Of a stretch of DNA of 64,000 nt, positions 40,046 through 49,617 are shown piece after piece. Origin of the DNA: Microbispora triticiradicis (GTDB lineage: Bacteria; Actinomycetota; Actinomycetes; Streptosporangiales; Streptosporangiaceae). Position 1 is the stretch's first letter; each line of letters starts with the position of its first letter. The stretch covers positions 62,001-126,000 of the forward strand of contig QFZU02000064.1 of the NCBI GenBank assembly GCA_003260025.2, given 5' to 3'. Position numbers and translations under genes: made by a program. The notes below the pieces were generated by a model that worked only from the letters and a program-made list of their open reading frames with translations, was not told the origin of the DNA and ran no database searches.

Positions 40046-41059
40046 ATGAGCACGCGGACGCGTCTGGTGGCCTTGGCGGCCGCGACGGTCCTTCTGGCGG
40101 TCGCGGCGTGGGTCTACACGGCCAACGCGGCGAAGCGGGTGCGGCAGGAGACGACGGCGGCCGCGGCGTCCTCCCGGCCCGGCCGGGTCGACCTCGACGG
40201 GCCCGGCCGGTTGGTGTTCGTGACCGCCGGGGCGGGTGGCGGAAAGGTGGCCTCCACCGGCCTGCCGTCCGGTCCGGTGCCCGCGGACGGACCCCGGGAG
40301 GTGTCGGGGCTGGAGTGCGTACGTTTCTACACGGCGGCCGGTTCGGGCGTCTGCCTGACGGCGGTGCGCTCGGCGGTGGCCAGGTTCTACGCGGTCATGG
40401 TGGACGCCCGGCTGCGGGAGACGCGGCGGATCGAGCTGCCGGGGGCGCCGAGCCGCGCCCGCGTGTCGCCGACCGGCCGCATGGTCTCCTGGACGGTCTT
40501 TGTCAACGGGGACTCCTACGCCGGCCTTGGCTTCTCGACCCGCACCGGCGTCCTCGACACCAGGACCGGCGCCCTCGTCGAGAACCTGGAGGCGTTCACG
40601 CTGGTGATGAAGGGCAAGGTGCACCGGCCGGCCGACCTGAACTACTGGGGGGTCACCTTCGACCACGACGACAACCGCTTCTACGCGACGGTGTCGACCG
40701 GGGGCTCCACCTATCTGGTGCGGGGCGACTTCGCGAGGCGCCGGATGGAGACGGTGCGGGAGAACGTCGAGTGCCCGTCGCTGTCCCCGGACGGGACGCG
40801 GGTCGTCTACAAGAAGCGGGTCGCCGACGGCACCGCGATCTGGCGGCTGCACGTCCTCGATCTGCGCAGCGGACGCGACGTCGAACTGGCCGAGACCGCC
40901 TCCGTCGACGACCAGGCGGCCTGGCTCGACGACCACGACGTGATGTACGCACGGGTACGCGGCGAGAACACCACCGACGTCTACACCGTGCCCGCCGACG
41001 GCTCCGGGACGCCCCGTCCGCTCCTGCGCGACGCCCGTTCTCCCGCGGTGGCGGGGTGA
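40046..41059 (+). CDS. membrane-anchored beta-propeller (TolB-like) protein
   Basis: A 337-residue protein with an N-terminal membrane anchor (about 5-27), so the bulk is probably outside the cell. The rest alternates short strands with PD40-type blades: SRARVSPTGRMVSWTVFVNG, CPSLSPDGTRVVYKKRVADG and DDQAAWLDDHDVMYARV. A TolB-like propeller is likely, a fold used for protein or glycan contacts. GGAGAAG lies just before ATG 40046. Its place between sugar genes and a giant secreted protein suggests a surface role. Confidence 0.7.
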   Translation: MSTRTRLVALAAATVLLAVAAWVYTANAAKRVRQETTAAAASSRPGRVDLDGPGRLVFVTAGAGGGKVASTGLPSGPVPADGPREVSGLECVRFYTAAGSGVCLTAVRSAVARFYAVMVDARLRETRRIELPGAPSRARVSPTGRMVSWTVFVNGDSYAGLGFSTRTGVLDTRTGALVENLEAFTLVMKGKVHRPADLNYWGVTFDHDDNRFYATVSTGGSTYLVRGDFARRRMETVRENVECPSLSPDGTRVVYKKRVADGTAIWRLHVLDLRSGRDVELAETASVDDQAAWLDDHDVMYARVRGENTTDVYTVPADGSGTPRPLLRDARSPAVAG

Positions 41060-41192
41060 GCGATGGATCGATCCATCTGGTCCCTCATACCGGTAAACCG
41101 ATGTGGCTCAGGTGACGTCGATTATGTGGGTTTTCTCTGGTGTACGTCCGGCGTCCGATGCGCCTGCGGCACCTACTTTGTAAGGAACGTCA

Positions 41193-44100
41193 ATGAGACT
41201 TCGAGTCGCCATCCTCGGCGCGCTGTTCGCCGTGTTCGCGATTCCCGTTCCGGCGCAGGCCGCGGGGGCCTGCGGCCCAGGTGGAAACGCGATTACCTGC
41301 GAAAATGAGATTTCGGGGACATCTCCGGACGAATGGGATTCAGAGCGCGATACATCCGACGGATCCACTATTGAGGGCTATTCCGGCCAATTCAGCGTCG
41401 CCTCCGGCGCCACGGTCAACTTCAAGATCCGTACGAGCGCCACGGCGTTCACGGTGAAGATTTACCGGCTCGGCTACTACCAGGGCAACGGCGCGCGGTT
41501 CGTCACGCAACTGACGCCGAACGTCGCCGTCGCCCGGGCCAACCCGGCCACCTGCCCCACCAACGACACCACCGGTCTCACCGAGTGCTCCTGGAACACC
41601 GTGGCGAGCTGGGTGGTCCCGTCCGGCCAGATTTCGGGCATCTACTTCGCCCACCTCGTGCGTACGGACGGCACGACCGACGGCAACAAGATCGTGTTCG
41701 TGGTGCGTGACGACGCCAGCACCAGCGCCCTGCTCTTCAAGACCTCCGACACCACCTGGCAGGCGTACAACGACTGGGGCGGCAACAGCCTGTACTCCGG
41801 CAGTGCCAACACGGCCACGGGCCGCGCCGTCAAGGTGAGCTACAACCGCCCGTTCCACAACCGTGTCGGCACGACCGCCCGGGACTACCTGTTCAACGCC
41901 GAGTACCCGATGGTCCGCTTCCTGGAGCGCAACGGGTACGACATCAGTTACGTCGGCAGCATGGACGTGGCCCGGAACCCCGGCGCGCTGCTGCACCACA
42001 GGACCCTGCTGTCGGTCGGCCACGACGAGTACTGGTCGGGGGCCGAGCGCGACGCCTTCACCGCGGCCAGGGACGCCGGGGTCAACCTCGCGTTCTTCAG
42101 CGGCAACGAGGTCTTCTGGAAGACCCGGTGGGAGAACGGCGCCGGCGACGCCCCGTACCGGACGCTGGTCAGCTACAAGGAAACCCACGACAACGCGAAG
42201 ACCGATCCGTCCGGGACCTGGACGGGCACCTGGCGCGATCCGCGCTTCAGCCCGCCGGCCGACGGCGGCAAGCCGGAGAACAGCCTCACCGGCACGTTGT
42301 GGACGGTCAACTGCTGCACCTACGCCATGACCGTCCCCGCCGCCGAGGGCAGGCTGCGGCTCTGGCGCAACACGAACCTGGCCACTCGCGCCCTGCTCGG
42401 TCAGCCCACGACGTTGCCCGACGGCACGCTCGGATACGAGTGGGACGAGGACGTGGACAACGGGTCGCGTCCCGCCGGTCTGTTCCGCATGTCGAGCACG
42501 ACGGTGGACGTCCCGGCGAAGATCCAGGACTGGGGCACGAACGTGGCGGACGGCACCGCCACCCACAGTCTGACGATGTACCGCGCGGCGAGCGGAGCCC
42601 TCGTGTTCGGCGCGGGCACCGTCCAGTGGGCGTGGGGCCTCGACGCCGAGCACGACGGCGACACCCCGGCCGCCGACCCGAACATGCAGCAGGCCACGGT
42701 CAACGTCCTGGCCGACATGGGCGTGCAGCCCGCCTCGCTGATGCCGGACCTCGACGCGGCCGCCGCGTCGTCCGACCACACCGCCCCGACGTCGACGATC
42801 ACCAGTCCGCTGCTCAACGCGTCGCTGAACAGCGGCGCCACGGTGACCGTCACCGGGACCGCGTCCGACTCGGGCGGCGGCAGGGTCGGCGGCGTGGAGG
42901 TCTCCACCGACGGCGGCGCCACGTGGCATCCCGCGAACGGCCGTGAGAGCTGGTCCTACACCTGGACGGCCACCGGGTCCGGCACGGTGAACATCAAGAG
43001 CCGGGCGGTCGACGACAGCGCCAACCTGGAGACACCCGGCGCCGGGCGCAACGTGACCGTCAAGTGCCCGTGCAGCCTCTACCCGTCCTCCTACGTCCCG
43101 TCGATCCCGACGGGCACCGACACCTCGGCCCTGGAACTCGGCGTGAAGTTCCGCTCGTCGGTCAACGGCTGGGTCACCGGCGTCAGGTTCTACAAGGGCA
43201 CGGGCAACAGCGGGACCCACACGGGCTCCCTGTGGAAGACCGACGGAACGCTCCTCGCCACCGGCACGTTCGTCAACGAGACCGCGACCGGATGGCAGAC
43301 GCTGGTCTTCCCCGGCGCCGTCACCGTGACCGCGGGCACCACCTACGTCGCCTCCTACTACGCGCCGGCGGGGCGCTACTCCTCGACCCCCGGAGCCTTC
43401 TGGGGCCAGTCGTACTCGCGGGCGCCGCTGACCGCGCCCAGCACCGCGGAAGCCGACGGCAACGGCGTCTACCGGATGGGCGCCGGATTCCCCAACAGCT
43501 CCTACCGGGGCGGCGACTACGGCGTGGACGTCGTGTTCGCCACCCAGGACACGTTCCCCCCGAGCGTCGTCAACGCGACGCCGTACGCCGGCTCCTCCAG
43601 CGTGCCGACGAACGCGACCCCGACGATCACGTTCAACGAGCCGATCCAGAGCGGCTTCGGGACGCTCACGGTCAAGGGCCCGGGCGGCGTCACGATCCCC
43701 GGCACGGCGTCACTCGACGGCTCGGCCGCCAAGCTGACCTTCACCCCGTCGGGGGCGCTCGCCGCGAACACCGGCTACACCGTGGCCGTCAGCGGGACCA
43801 AGGACACGGCGGGCAACACCATGCAGGGGACCTACAGCTTCACCTTCGTCACGGCGAAGGCGACGCTGCCCCCCGGGCAGTGCCCCTGCTCCATCTGGGA
43901 CGACCTCGCCCTTCCCGCGACGGCGAGCACGAACGACCCCAGCGAGGTGGAGCTCGGCGTGAAGTTCCGCGCCTCCGTCGACGGTCTTGTCACCGGCATC
44001 CGCTTCTACAAGGGCGTGGCGAACACCGGTACCCACATCGGGACCCTTTGGTCGGCCGCGGGCACCGCCCTCGCCTCGGCCACCTTCAACAACGAGTCGA

Positions 44101-45170
44101 CCCTCGGCTGGCAGGAGGTGACCTTCTCCTCGCCGGTGCCGGTCACCGAGGGCACCACCTACGTCGCGTCGTACCACACCATGGCCGGCAACTACGCGGT
44201 GACGAGTTCCGGGCTGTCCTCGGCCGTCACCCGGGGGCCGCTCACGGCGCTGGGCAACGGCCAGGAGGGGGGCAACGGCGTGTACGCCTACGGCTCCCGG
44301 CGGTTCCCCACCGGGTCGTGGGGGGCCTCCAACTACTGGGTCGACGTGATGTTCTCGGTGCCGCCGGACGTCGCCGCGCCGACCGTCGCGCGTAAGGCGC
44401 CGTCCGACGCCGCCACCGGCGTCCCGGCCTCCACCGCCATCAGGGCGACCTTCAGCGAGGCCGTGCAGACCGGCACCCCGGTGATCACGGTGGAGGGGCC
44501 GGGCGGCGTGCTGGTCAGCGGCGGCGCCTCGCTCGACCCGGCCAGGAAGGTGCTCACGTTCACACCGGCCGCCGCCCTGGGCGACGGCAAGCAGTACACG
44601 GTGCGGGTGAGCGGAGCCAAGGACGACGCGGGCAACACCATGGTGCAGACCCAGTGGTCGTTCACGACGACCGGCGCCTGCCCGTGCTCCATCTGGGAGA
44701 GCGACGCCGTTCCCGGCAACGTGGCCGAGAACGACGCCTCGGGGATCGAGGTGGGCGTCAAGTTCCGGTCCGACGTGGCCGGTGAGATCACCGGGATCCG
44801 CTTCTACAAGGGCCCGGGCAACAGTGGAACGCACATCGGCAGCCTGTGGGCGGCCGACGGCACGCGCCTCGCCACCGGCACCTTCTCCGCCGAGACGTCC
44901 GGCGGCTGGCAGACGCTGCTGTTCACCACCCCGGTGCCGATCGCCGCGGGCACGACGTACGTCGCGTCCTACTACGCGCCGAACGGCCACTACTCGGGAG
45001 ACGGGGGTTACTTCAACTCCGGTCCCGCCGTCAACGGCCACCTGACCGCGCTCGCCAACGGCGGCGGATCCGCCGGAAACGGCGTGTACGCCTACGGCGG
45101 CGCGTCCCAGTTCCCGCAGAACACCTACAACGGCGCCAACTACTGGGTCGACGTCGTCTTCCACCCCTAG
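41193..45170 (+). CDS. giant secreted protein: DMFase-like, Ig-like and three DUF4082 modules
   Basis: A 1325-residue exported protein. The signal peptide ends at VPAQA (about residue 23). Residues about 30-520 resemble the N,N-dimethylformamidase large-subunit C-terminal domain, including LLSVGHDEYWSGAERDAF and FFSGNEVFWKTRW. An Ig-like domain follows (about 530-620). Then three DUF4082 modules start CPCSLYPSS (625), CPCSIWDDL (897) and CPCSIWESD (1163), each with GVKFRxxVxGxxTGxRFYKG and WQxxxF patterns, separated by two Big_5-like domains with PSDAATGVPASTAI-type starts. DUF4082 folds are thought to bind glycans. AAGGAACGTCA precedes the ATG. It ends at a strong hairpin. Confidence 0.88.
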   Translation: MRLRVAILGALFAVFAIPVPAQAAGACGPGGNAITCENEISGTSPDEWDSERDTSDGSTIEGYSGQFSVASGATVNFKIRTSATAFTVKIYRLGYYQGNGARFVTQLTPNVAVARANPATCPTNDTTGLTECSWNTVASWVVPSGQISGIYFAHLVRTDGTTDGNKIVFVVRDDASTSALLFKTSDTTWQAYNDWGGNSLYSGSANTATGRAVKVSYNRPFHNRVGTTARDYLFNAEYPMVRFLERNGYDISYVGSMDVARNPGALLHHRTLLSVGHDEYWSGAERDAFTAARDAGVNLAFFSGNEVFWKTRWENGAGDAPYRTLVSYKETHDNAKTDPSGTWTGTWRDPRFSPPADGGKPENSLTGTLWTVNCCTYAMTVPAAEGRLRLWRNTNLATRALLGQPTTLPDGTLGYEWDEDVDNGSRPAGLFRMSSTTVDVPAKIQDWGTNVADGTATHSLTMYRAASGALVFGAGTVQWAWGLDAEHDGDTPAADPNMQQATVNVLADMGVQPASLMPDLDAAAASSDHTAPTSTITSPLLNASLNSGATVTVTGTASDSGGGRVGGVEVSTDGGATWHPANGRESWSYTWTATGSGTVNIKSRAVDDSANLETPGAGRNVTVKCPCSLYPSSYVPSIPTGTDTSALELGVKFRSSVNGWVTGVRFYKGTGNSGTHTGSLWKTDGTLLATGTFVNETATGWQTLVFPGAVTVTAGTTYVASYYAPAGRYSSTPGAFWGQSYSRAPLTAPSTAEADGNGVYRMGAGFPNSSYRGGDYGVDVVFATQDTFPPSVVNATPYAGSSSVPTNATPTITFNEPIQSGFGTLTVKGPGGVTIPGTASLDGSAAKLTFTPSGALAANTGYTVAVSGTKDTAGNTMQGTYSFTFVTAKATLPPGQCPCSIWDDLALPATASTNDPSEVELGVKFRASVDGLVTGIRFYKGVANTGTHIGTLWSAAGTALASATFNNESTLGWQEVTFSSPVPVTEGTTYVASYHTMAGNYAVTSSGLSSAVTRGPLTALGNGQEGGNGVYAYGSRRFPTGSWGASNYWVDVMFSVPPDVAAPTVARKAPSDAATGVPASTAIRATFSEAVQTGTPVITVEGPGGVLVSGGASLDPARKVLTFTPAAALGDGKQYTVRVSGAKDDAGNTMVQTQWSFTTTGACPCSIWESDAVPGNVAENDASGIEVGVKFRSDVAGEITGIRFYKGPGNSGTHIGSLWAADGTRLATGTFSAETSGGWQTLLFTTPVPIAAGTTYVASYYAPNGHYSGDGGYFNSGPAVNGHLTALANGGGSAGNGVYAYGGASQFPQNTYNGANYWVDVVFHP

Positions 45171-45175
45171 GCAGA

Positions 45176-45214
45176 GGCGGCGGGCCGTGCCGGGAAGCGG
45201 CGCGGCCCGCCGCC
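45176..45214 (+). terminator. hairpin after giant secreted protein gene
   Basis: GGCGGCGGGCCG and CGGCCCGCCGCC form a perfect 12-bp stem with a 15-base loop, five bases after the stop codon. It could separate the upstream genes from the amino-sugar operon beginning at 45240. Confidence 0.65.
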
Positions 45215-45239
45215 CTGTGTCTCGACAGAAGGGACAACA

Positions 45240-46271
45240 GTGTCTTCACCGATCGGGCTGGCCGTCATCGGCGCCGGGTACTGGGGGCCGAACCTGGTCC
45301 GCAACGCGCAGGCGACGCCCGCACTGCGGCTGGAGTGGCTCTGCGACCTGGACCTCGGCCGAGCCCGGTCGGTGCTCGGGTCCTACTCCACGGTGCGGGC
45401 CACCGCGTCCGTCGAGCAGGTGCTCGCGGACCCGTCCGTGGCCGCCGTCGCCATCGCGACCCCGGCGGCCACCCACTTCGAACTCGTCCGCGCCGCGCTC
45501 GAAGCCGGCAAGCACGTGCTGGTGGAGAAGCCCCTCACACCGGACGCGGAGGAGGCGGGCAAACTGGTCGAGCTGGCCGAGGAATCGGGCCTGGCACTCA
45601 TGCTCGACCACACCTACTGCTACACCCCCGCCGTCCGGCACATCCGTGAGCTGGTCCGCGGCGGCGGCGTGGGCGACGTCCAGTTCATCGACTCGGTCCG
45701 CATCAACCTCGGGCTGGTCCAGCCCGACGTGGACGTCCTGTGGGATCTCGCGCCCCACGACCTGTCCATCCTCGACTTCGTCCTCCCCGACGACGTGCGG
45801 CCGATCGCGGTGGCGACGCACGGCGCGGATCCGATCGGAGCGGGCCGCACCTGCGTGGCCTACCTGACCCTGTGGCTGTCCACCGGGAGCATCGCCCACA
45901 TCCACGTCAACTGGCTGAGTCCCACGAAGATCCGGACGATGGTGCTCGGCGGTTCGCGCCGCACGGTCGTCTGGGACGACCTGAACCCCTCCCAGCGGGT
46001 CGGCGTCTACGACCGGGGCGTGGACCGGCGACCCGGCGAGCTCGGCCCCGACGAGCGCCACCGGGCCCTCATCTCCTACCGGCTGGGTGACATCCATGTG
46101 CCGGCCCTGCCCGAAGGCGAGGCCCTGCGCGGGGTGATGAGCGAGTTCGCGAGCGCCATCGCCGAGGGCCGGGCGCCGCTGACCGACGGACGTTCCGGGC
46201 TGCGGATCCTGCGTTTGCTGGAAGCGGCGTCCCGCAGCCTCAACAATGGTGGCGTACGGGTCGAACTGTGA
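45240..46271 (+). CDS. Gfo/Idh/MocA-family oxidoreductase
   Basis: A 343-residue NAD(P)-dependent dehydrogenase. VIGAGYWGPNLVRNAQATP (about 7-25) is the Rossmann motif, HVLVEKPLTPDAEEAGKLVE carries the EKP catalytic lysine, and DLAPHDLSILDF has the conserved His. The group includes WlbA/WbpB, which oxidise C3 of UDP-sugars before amination. GAAGGGACAACA precedes GTG 45240. It heads a run of overlapping genes to 52983, so it is probably the first enzyme of the amino-sugar section. Confidence 0.88.
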   Translation: MSSPIGLAVIGAGYWGPNLVRNAQATPALRLEWLCDLDLGRARSVLGSYSTVRATASVEQVLADPSVAAVAIATPAATHFELVRAALEAGKHVLVEKPLTPDAEEAGKLVELAEESGLALMLDHTYCYTPAVRHIRELVRGGGVGDVQFIDSVRINLGLVQPDVDVLWDLAPHDLSILDFVLPDDVRPIAVATHGADPIGAGRTCVAYLTLWLSTGSIAHIHVNWLSPTKIRTMVLGGSRRTVVWDDLNPSQRVGVYDRGVDRRPGELGPDERHRALISYRLGDIHVPALPEGEALRGVMSEFASAIAEGRAPLTDGRSGLRILRLLEAASRSLNNGGVRVEL

Positions 46272-46319
46272 TCATCCCCCGCCCCCACTCGGTGATCCGA
46301 CCAATCGAATGAGGAGTCA

Positions 46320-47312
46320 ATGACACACGCGTATCCGGCACTGACCGGCAGCCGGTGCCTCGTCACCGGAGGTGCGGGAACGATCGGATCGGCCGTCGCC
46401 GACCAGCTCGCGCGGGCCGGAGCCGGCGAGATCGTCGTCCTGGACAACCTCGTCCGCGGCCGCAGGGAGAACCTGGCGCAGGCGGGCGGGGCGGTGCGCC
46501 TGGTCGAAGGCGACATCCTGGACCGGGACCTGGTCAGGAGCCTCACCGAGGGCGTGGACTACGTCTTCCACCTGGCGGCCATCCGCATCACCCAGTGCGT
46601 GGAGGAGCCCCGCCTGGCCAACGACGTCCTGGTCAACGGCACGCTCAACGTGGTCGAGGCGGCGGTGGACGCGGGCGTGCGCAAGGTCGTGGCCTCCTCC
46701 TCCGCCTCCGTCTACGGCCTGGCCGAGGTCTTCCCCACGTCGGAGAACCACCACCCGTACGACAACGACACGCTCTACGGCGCGGCGAAGCTGTACAACG
46801 AGGGCATGCTGCGCAGCTTCCGGGCCACGCGCGGCCTCGACTACGTGGCGCTGCGGTACTTCAACGTCTACGGCCCCCGCATGGACGTCCACGGGCTCTA
46901 CACGGAAGTGCTCATCCGATGGATGGAGCGGATCGCCGGAGGGCAGCCGCCGCTGATCCTCGGCGATGGCAAGCAGACGATGGACTTCGTCTACACCGAG
47001 GACATCGCGAGGGCCAATCTGGCCGCGGCGGCGGCCGACGTGAGCGGCGAGGTCTTCAACATCGCCGGCGGCACCGAGATCAGCCTGACCGGCGTCGCCG
47101 AGGCCCTGCTCCGCGTGATGGGCAGTGACCTGCGGCCGGAGTACGGGCCGCCGCGCCAGGTGAACAACGTCACGCGGCGGCTCGCCGACATCTCCCGCGC
47201 GGTGGAGCTCCTCGGCTGGAAGCCGGAGATCGGCCTGGAGGAGGGGCTCTCCCGCCTCGTCGCCTGGTGGCGGGAGGCGACGGACGCGGCGGCGGGTGGC
47301 CGGGCGCGGTGA
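46320..47312 (+). CDS. NAD-dependent sugar epimerase/dehydratase
   Basis: A 330-residue extended-SDR enzyme. VTGGAGTIGSAVADQLARAG (about 14-33) binds NAD+; HLAAIRITQCVEEP, SSSASVYG and the YGAAKLYNEG YxxxK motif follow, with YFNVYGPRMDVHGLY and TMDFVYTEDIARAN typical of UDP-hexose 4-epimerases. It would epimerise or dehydrate a nucleotide sugar in this pathway. The next gene starts within its stop codon (GTGA). Confidence 0.88.
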   Translation: MTHAYPALTGSRCLVTGGAGTIGSAVADQLARAGAGEIVVLDNLVRGRRENLAQAGGAVRLVEGDILDRDLVRSLTEGVDYVFHLAAIRITQCVEEPRLANDVLVNGTLNVVEAAVDAGVRKVVASSSASVYGLAEVFPTSENHHPYDNDTLYGAAKLYNEGMLRSFRATRGLDYVALRYFNVYGPRMDVHGLYTEVLIRWMERIAGGQPPLILGDGKQTMDFVYTEDIARANLAAAAADVSGEVFNIAGGTEISLTGVAEALLRVMGSDLRPEYGPPRQVNNVTRRLADISRAVELLGWKPEIGLEEGLSRLVAWWREATDAAAGGRAR

Positions 47313-48490
47313 GCGAAGGGCTCCTCGTCTACTTCGCGGGAAGCCACTACGACGGCTCCGTGGCGGGGACCGACCGCCACATCGCCGACCGCCTGGCCAC
47401 CGGACGCGACGTGCTCTACGTCAACCCGCCCGTCGCGGTCGCGGCCCGCAGGCGGAGGCCGGAGCTGGCGGGCACGCTGGCACGCCCGCCGCTGGACGCG
47501 GCGGGTCCCGGCCTGACCCTGCTCACCGTCCGGGTGCCGCCCGCGCGCACCCGGCCGGGCGTCTACCCGCTCGGCGTCGCGCTGACCCGCCGTGCGGTAC
47601 GGCGGGCGCTGCGCGGCCTGGGACGGCGGGCCGACGCGGTGATCGCCGCGAACTACGACGACGTCCTCGGCACGGCCGAGGGCGCGCGCACCCTGTTCTA
47701 CGCCACCGACGACCTGGTGGCCGGCGCCCCGATGATGGGACTGCCGGTGCGGACCATGATCAGAGCCGAGGCGCGGCAACTGCGCAAGGCGGACGCGGTC
47801 GCGGTGGTCAGCCCGGCGCTGCGCGACCGGTTCGCCGCGCTGGGGCGGGCCGCCGAGCTGGTCCCGAACGGCTGCGACGTGGCCGCCTACGCCGATGTGG
47901 ACGACGCGCCGCCTCCGCCGGACGTGCCCTTCACTCCGGCGGACGGCCCGGTCGCGGGGTTCGTGGGCAACATCAACGAGCGGACCGACATCGCGTTCCT
48001 GGAGGCGGTGGCCGCCGCCGGACCGCTGCTCCTCGTCGGCCCCCGGAAGCCGGGCTTCGCCCCCGGCCGGTTCGACGAGCTGATCCGGCGGCCCACCGTC
48101 CGATGGGTGGGGCACAAACCCTTCGCGGAGCTTCCGTCCTACCTGCGGATGATCGACGTGGGACTGACGCCGTACGCCGACACCCCGTTCAACCAGGCCA
48201 GTTTTCCGCTGAAGACGCTGGAGTACCTGGCGGCGGGCCGCGCGGTCGTCTCCTCCGAACTGCCGGCCACCGCGCTGCTGCGGAGCGAGCCGGACGGCCG
48301 GGAGCTGATCAGGACGGCCCGCTCGCCGGAGGAGTTCGCCCGGGCCGTCGCGGAGGCGGCGCGGGAGCCGCGCACCCCCGGCCTGGCCGGGCGCCGCAGG
48401 GCCTTCGCCGCGCGGCACGACTGGTCGCAACGCGCCCTGGCGCTGGCCGGGCTGCTCGACAACGAGACGAGGGAGGTGTCACGGGCGTGA
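47309..48490 (+). CDS. GT4-type glycosyltransferase
   Basis: A 393-residue GT-B fold transferase. The N-terminal half opens with GLLVYFAGSHYDGSVAGTDR and has DVLYVNPPVAVAARR. The C-terminal half has GPVAGFVGNINERTD, RWVGHKPFAELPSYLRMIDV and PLKTLEYLAAGRAVVSS, where the usual EAxAxGxPVV element is replaced by LEYLAAGRAVV. It resembles TuaH-like transferases of wall polysaccharide clusters. GTG 47309 overlaps the epimerase stop, and the gene's end overlaps the next start. Confidence 0.85.
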   Translation: MSEGLLVYFAGSHYDGSVAGTDRHIADRLATGRDVLYVNPPVAVAARRRRPELAGTLARPPLDAAGPGLTLLTVRVPPARTRPGVYPLGVALTRRAVRRALRGLGRRADAVIAANYDDVLGTAEGARTLFYATDDLVAGAPMMGLPVRTMIRAEARQLRKADAVAVVSPALRDRFAALGRAAELVPNGCDVAAYADVDDAPPPPDVPFTPADGPVAGFVGNINERTDIAFLEAVAAAGPLLLVGPRKPGFAPGRFDELIRRPTVRWVGHKPFAELPSYLRMIDVGLTPYADTPFNQASFPLKTLEYLAAGRAVVSSELPATALLRSEPDGRELIRTARSPEEFARAVAEAAREPRTPGLAGRRRAFAARHDWSQRALALAGLLDNETREVSRA

Positions 48491-49617
48491 TACCCGTGAT
48501 GAAGCCGTGGTTCGGGCCGGAGGAGGCGGCCGCGGTCGCCGCGGCGGTGGAGTCCGGCTGGGTGGCCCAGGGGCCGAGGGTCGCGGAGTTCGAGGCGGCG
48601 TTCGCGGCGAGGATGAGCGCCGCCCACGGCGTCGCCCTGTCCTCCTGCACGACTGCGCTCCACCTCGCACTGCTGCTCGCCGGAGTGGAGGAGGGCGACG
48701 AGGTCGTCGTGCCCTCGCTCTCCTTCATCGCGACGGCCAACGCCGTCCGCTACCTCCGCGCGGTTCCCGTCTTCGCGGACGTCGAGCCCACCACCGCCAA
48801 CCTCACCCCGGAGACCGTGGAGGCGGCCCTGACCGGCCGTACCCGCGCGGTGATCCTGGTGCATCAGGCGGGCACTCCGGCGGACGCCGACGCGGTGCGC
48901 GCGGTCTGCGAGCCGCGGGGGATCGCCGTCGTCGAGGACGCCGCGTGCGCCGCGGGCTCGGTCTACAAGGGCCGTCCGGTCGGCGCGGACGCGCTGGTGG
49001 CCGCGTGGTCGTTCCACCCGCGCAAGCTCCTCACCACCGGCGAGGGCGGAATGATCACCACGGGGAACGGGGAGTGGGCGGCCCGCGCCAGGCGGTTGCG
49101 CGAGCACGGCATGAGCGTCAGCGCGGCCGACAGGCACGCCGCCGGCGCCACCCCCATCCTGGAGCAGTACCTGGAGACCGGCTTCAACTACCGCATGACC
49201 GACATGCAGGCCGCGCTGGGCCTGGTCCAGCTGGCCAAGCTCAACGCGATGGTCGCCCGCCGCAGGTCGCTGGCCGCCCGCTACCACGACCTGCTGAGCG
49301 ACATCCCGGGCCTGTACGCGATCCGCGACCCGCGGCACGGCGAGACCAACTACCAGGGCTTCTGGGTCCTGCCGCCCGAGGACTTCCCGGTCGGCCGCGA
49401 CGAGCTGCTGCGGCTCCTCGGCGAGGCGGGGGTGTCGGCCCGGCGCGGCATCATGGCGGCTCACCTGGAGCCCGCGTACGCCTCCGACGCGAAGGCCGAC
49501 CTGCCGGTCACCGAGCGGCTCACCCGCGACTCGCTGATCCTGCCGCTCCACCACGACCTGACCGAGCGGGACCAGGAGGTCGTGGTGGGAGTCATCAGGG
49601 CGGCGAGCCGGGCATGA
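48487..49617 (+). CDS. DegT/DnrJ/EryC1/StrS aminotransferase (first copy)
   Basis: A 376-residue PLP-dependent sugar aminotransferase. GWVAQGPRVAEFEAAFA, SSCTTALHLALLLAGVEEGD, PSLSFIATANAV and VEDAACAAGS are family motifs; the PLP lysine is in SFHPRKLLTTGEGGM (about residue 182), and NYRMTDMQAALGLVQL follows. It would aminate a 4-keto (PglE/DesI-like) or 3-keto sugar nucleotide using glutamate. It lies three genes upstream of a PglD-type acyltransferase (52330), suggesting a 4-acetamido sugar. The start overlaps the upstream stop. Confidence 0.88.
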   Translation: MIPVMKPWFGPEEAAAVAAAVESGWVAQGPRVAEFEAAFAARMSAAHGVALSSCTTALHLALLLAGVEEGDEVVVPSLSFIATANAVRYLRAVPVFADVEPTTANLTPETVEAALTGRTRAVILVHQAGTPADADAVRAVCEPRGIAVVEDAACAAGSVYKGRPVGADALVAAWSFHPRKLLTTGEGGMITTGNGEWAARARRLREHGMSVSAADRHAAGATPILEQYLETGFNYRMTDMQAALGLVQLAKLNAMVARRRSLAARYHDLLSDIPGLYAIRDPRHGETNYQGFWVLPPEDFPVGRDELLRLLGEAGVSARRGIMAAHLEPAYASDAKADLPVTERLTRDSLILPLHHDLTERDQEVVVGVIRAASRA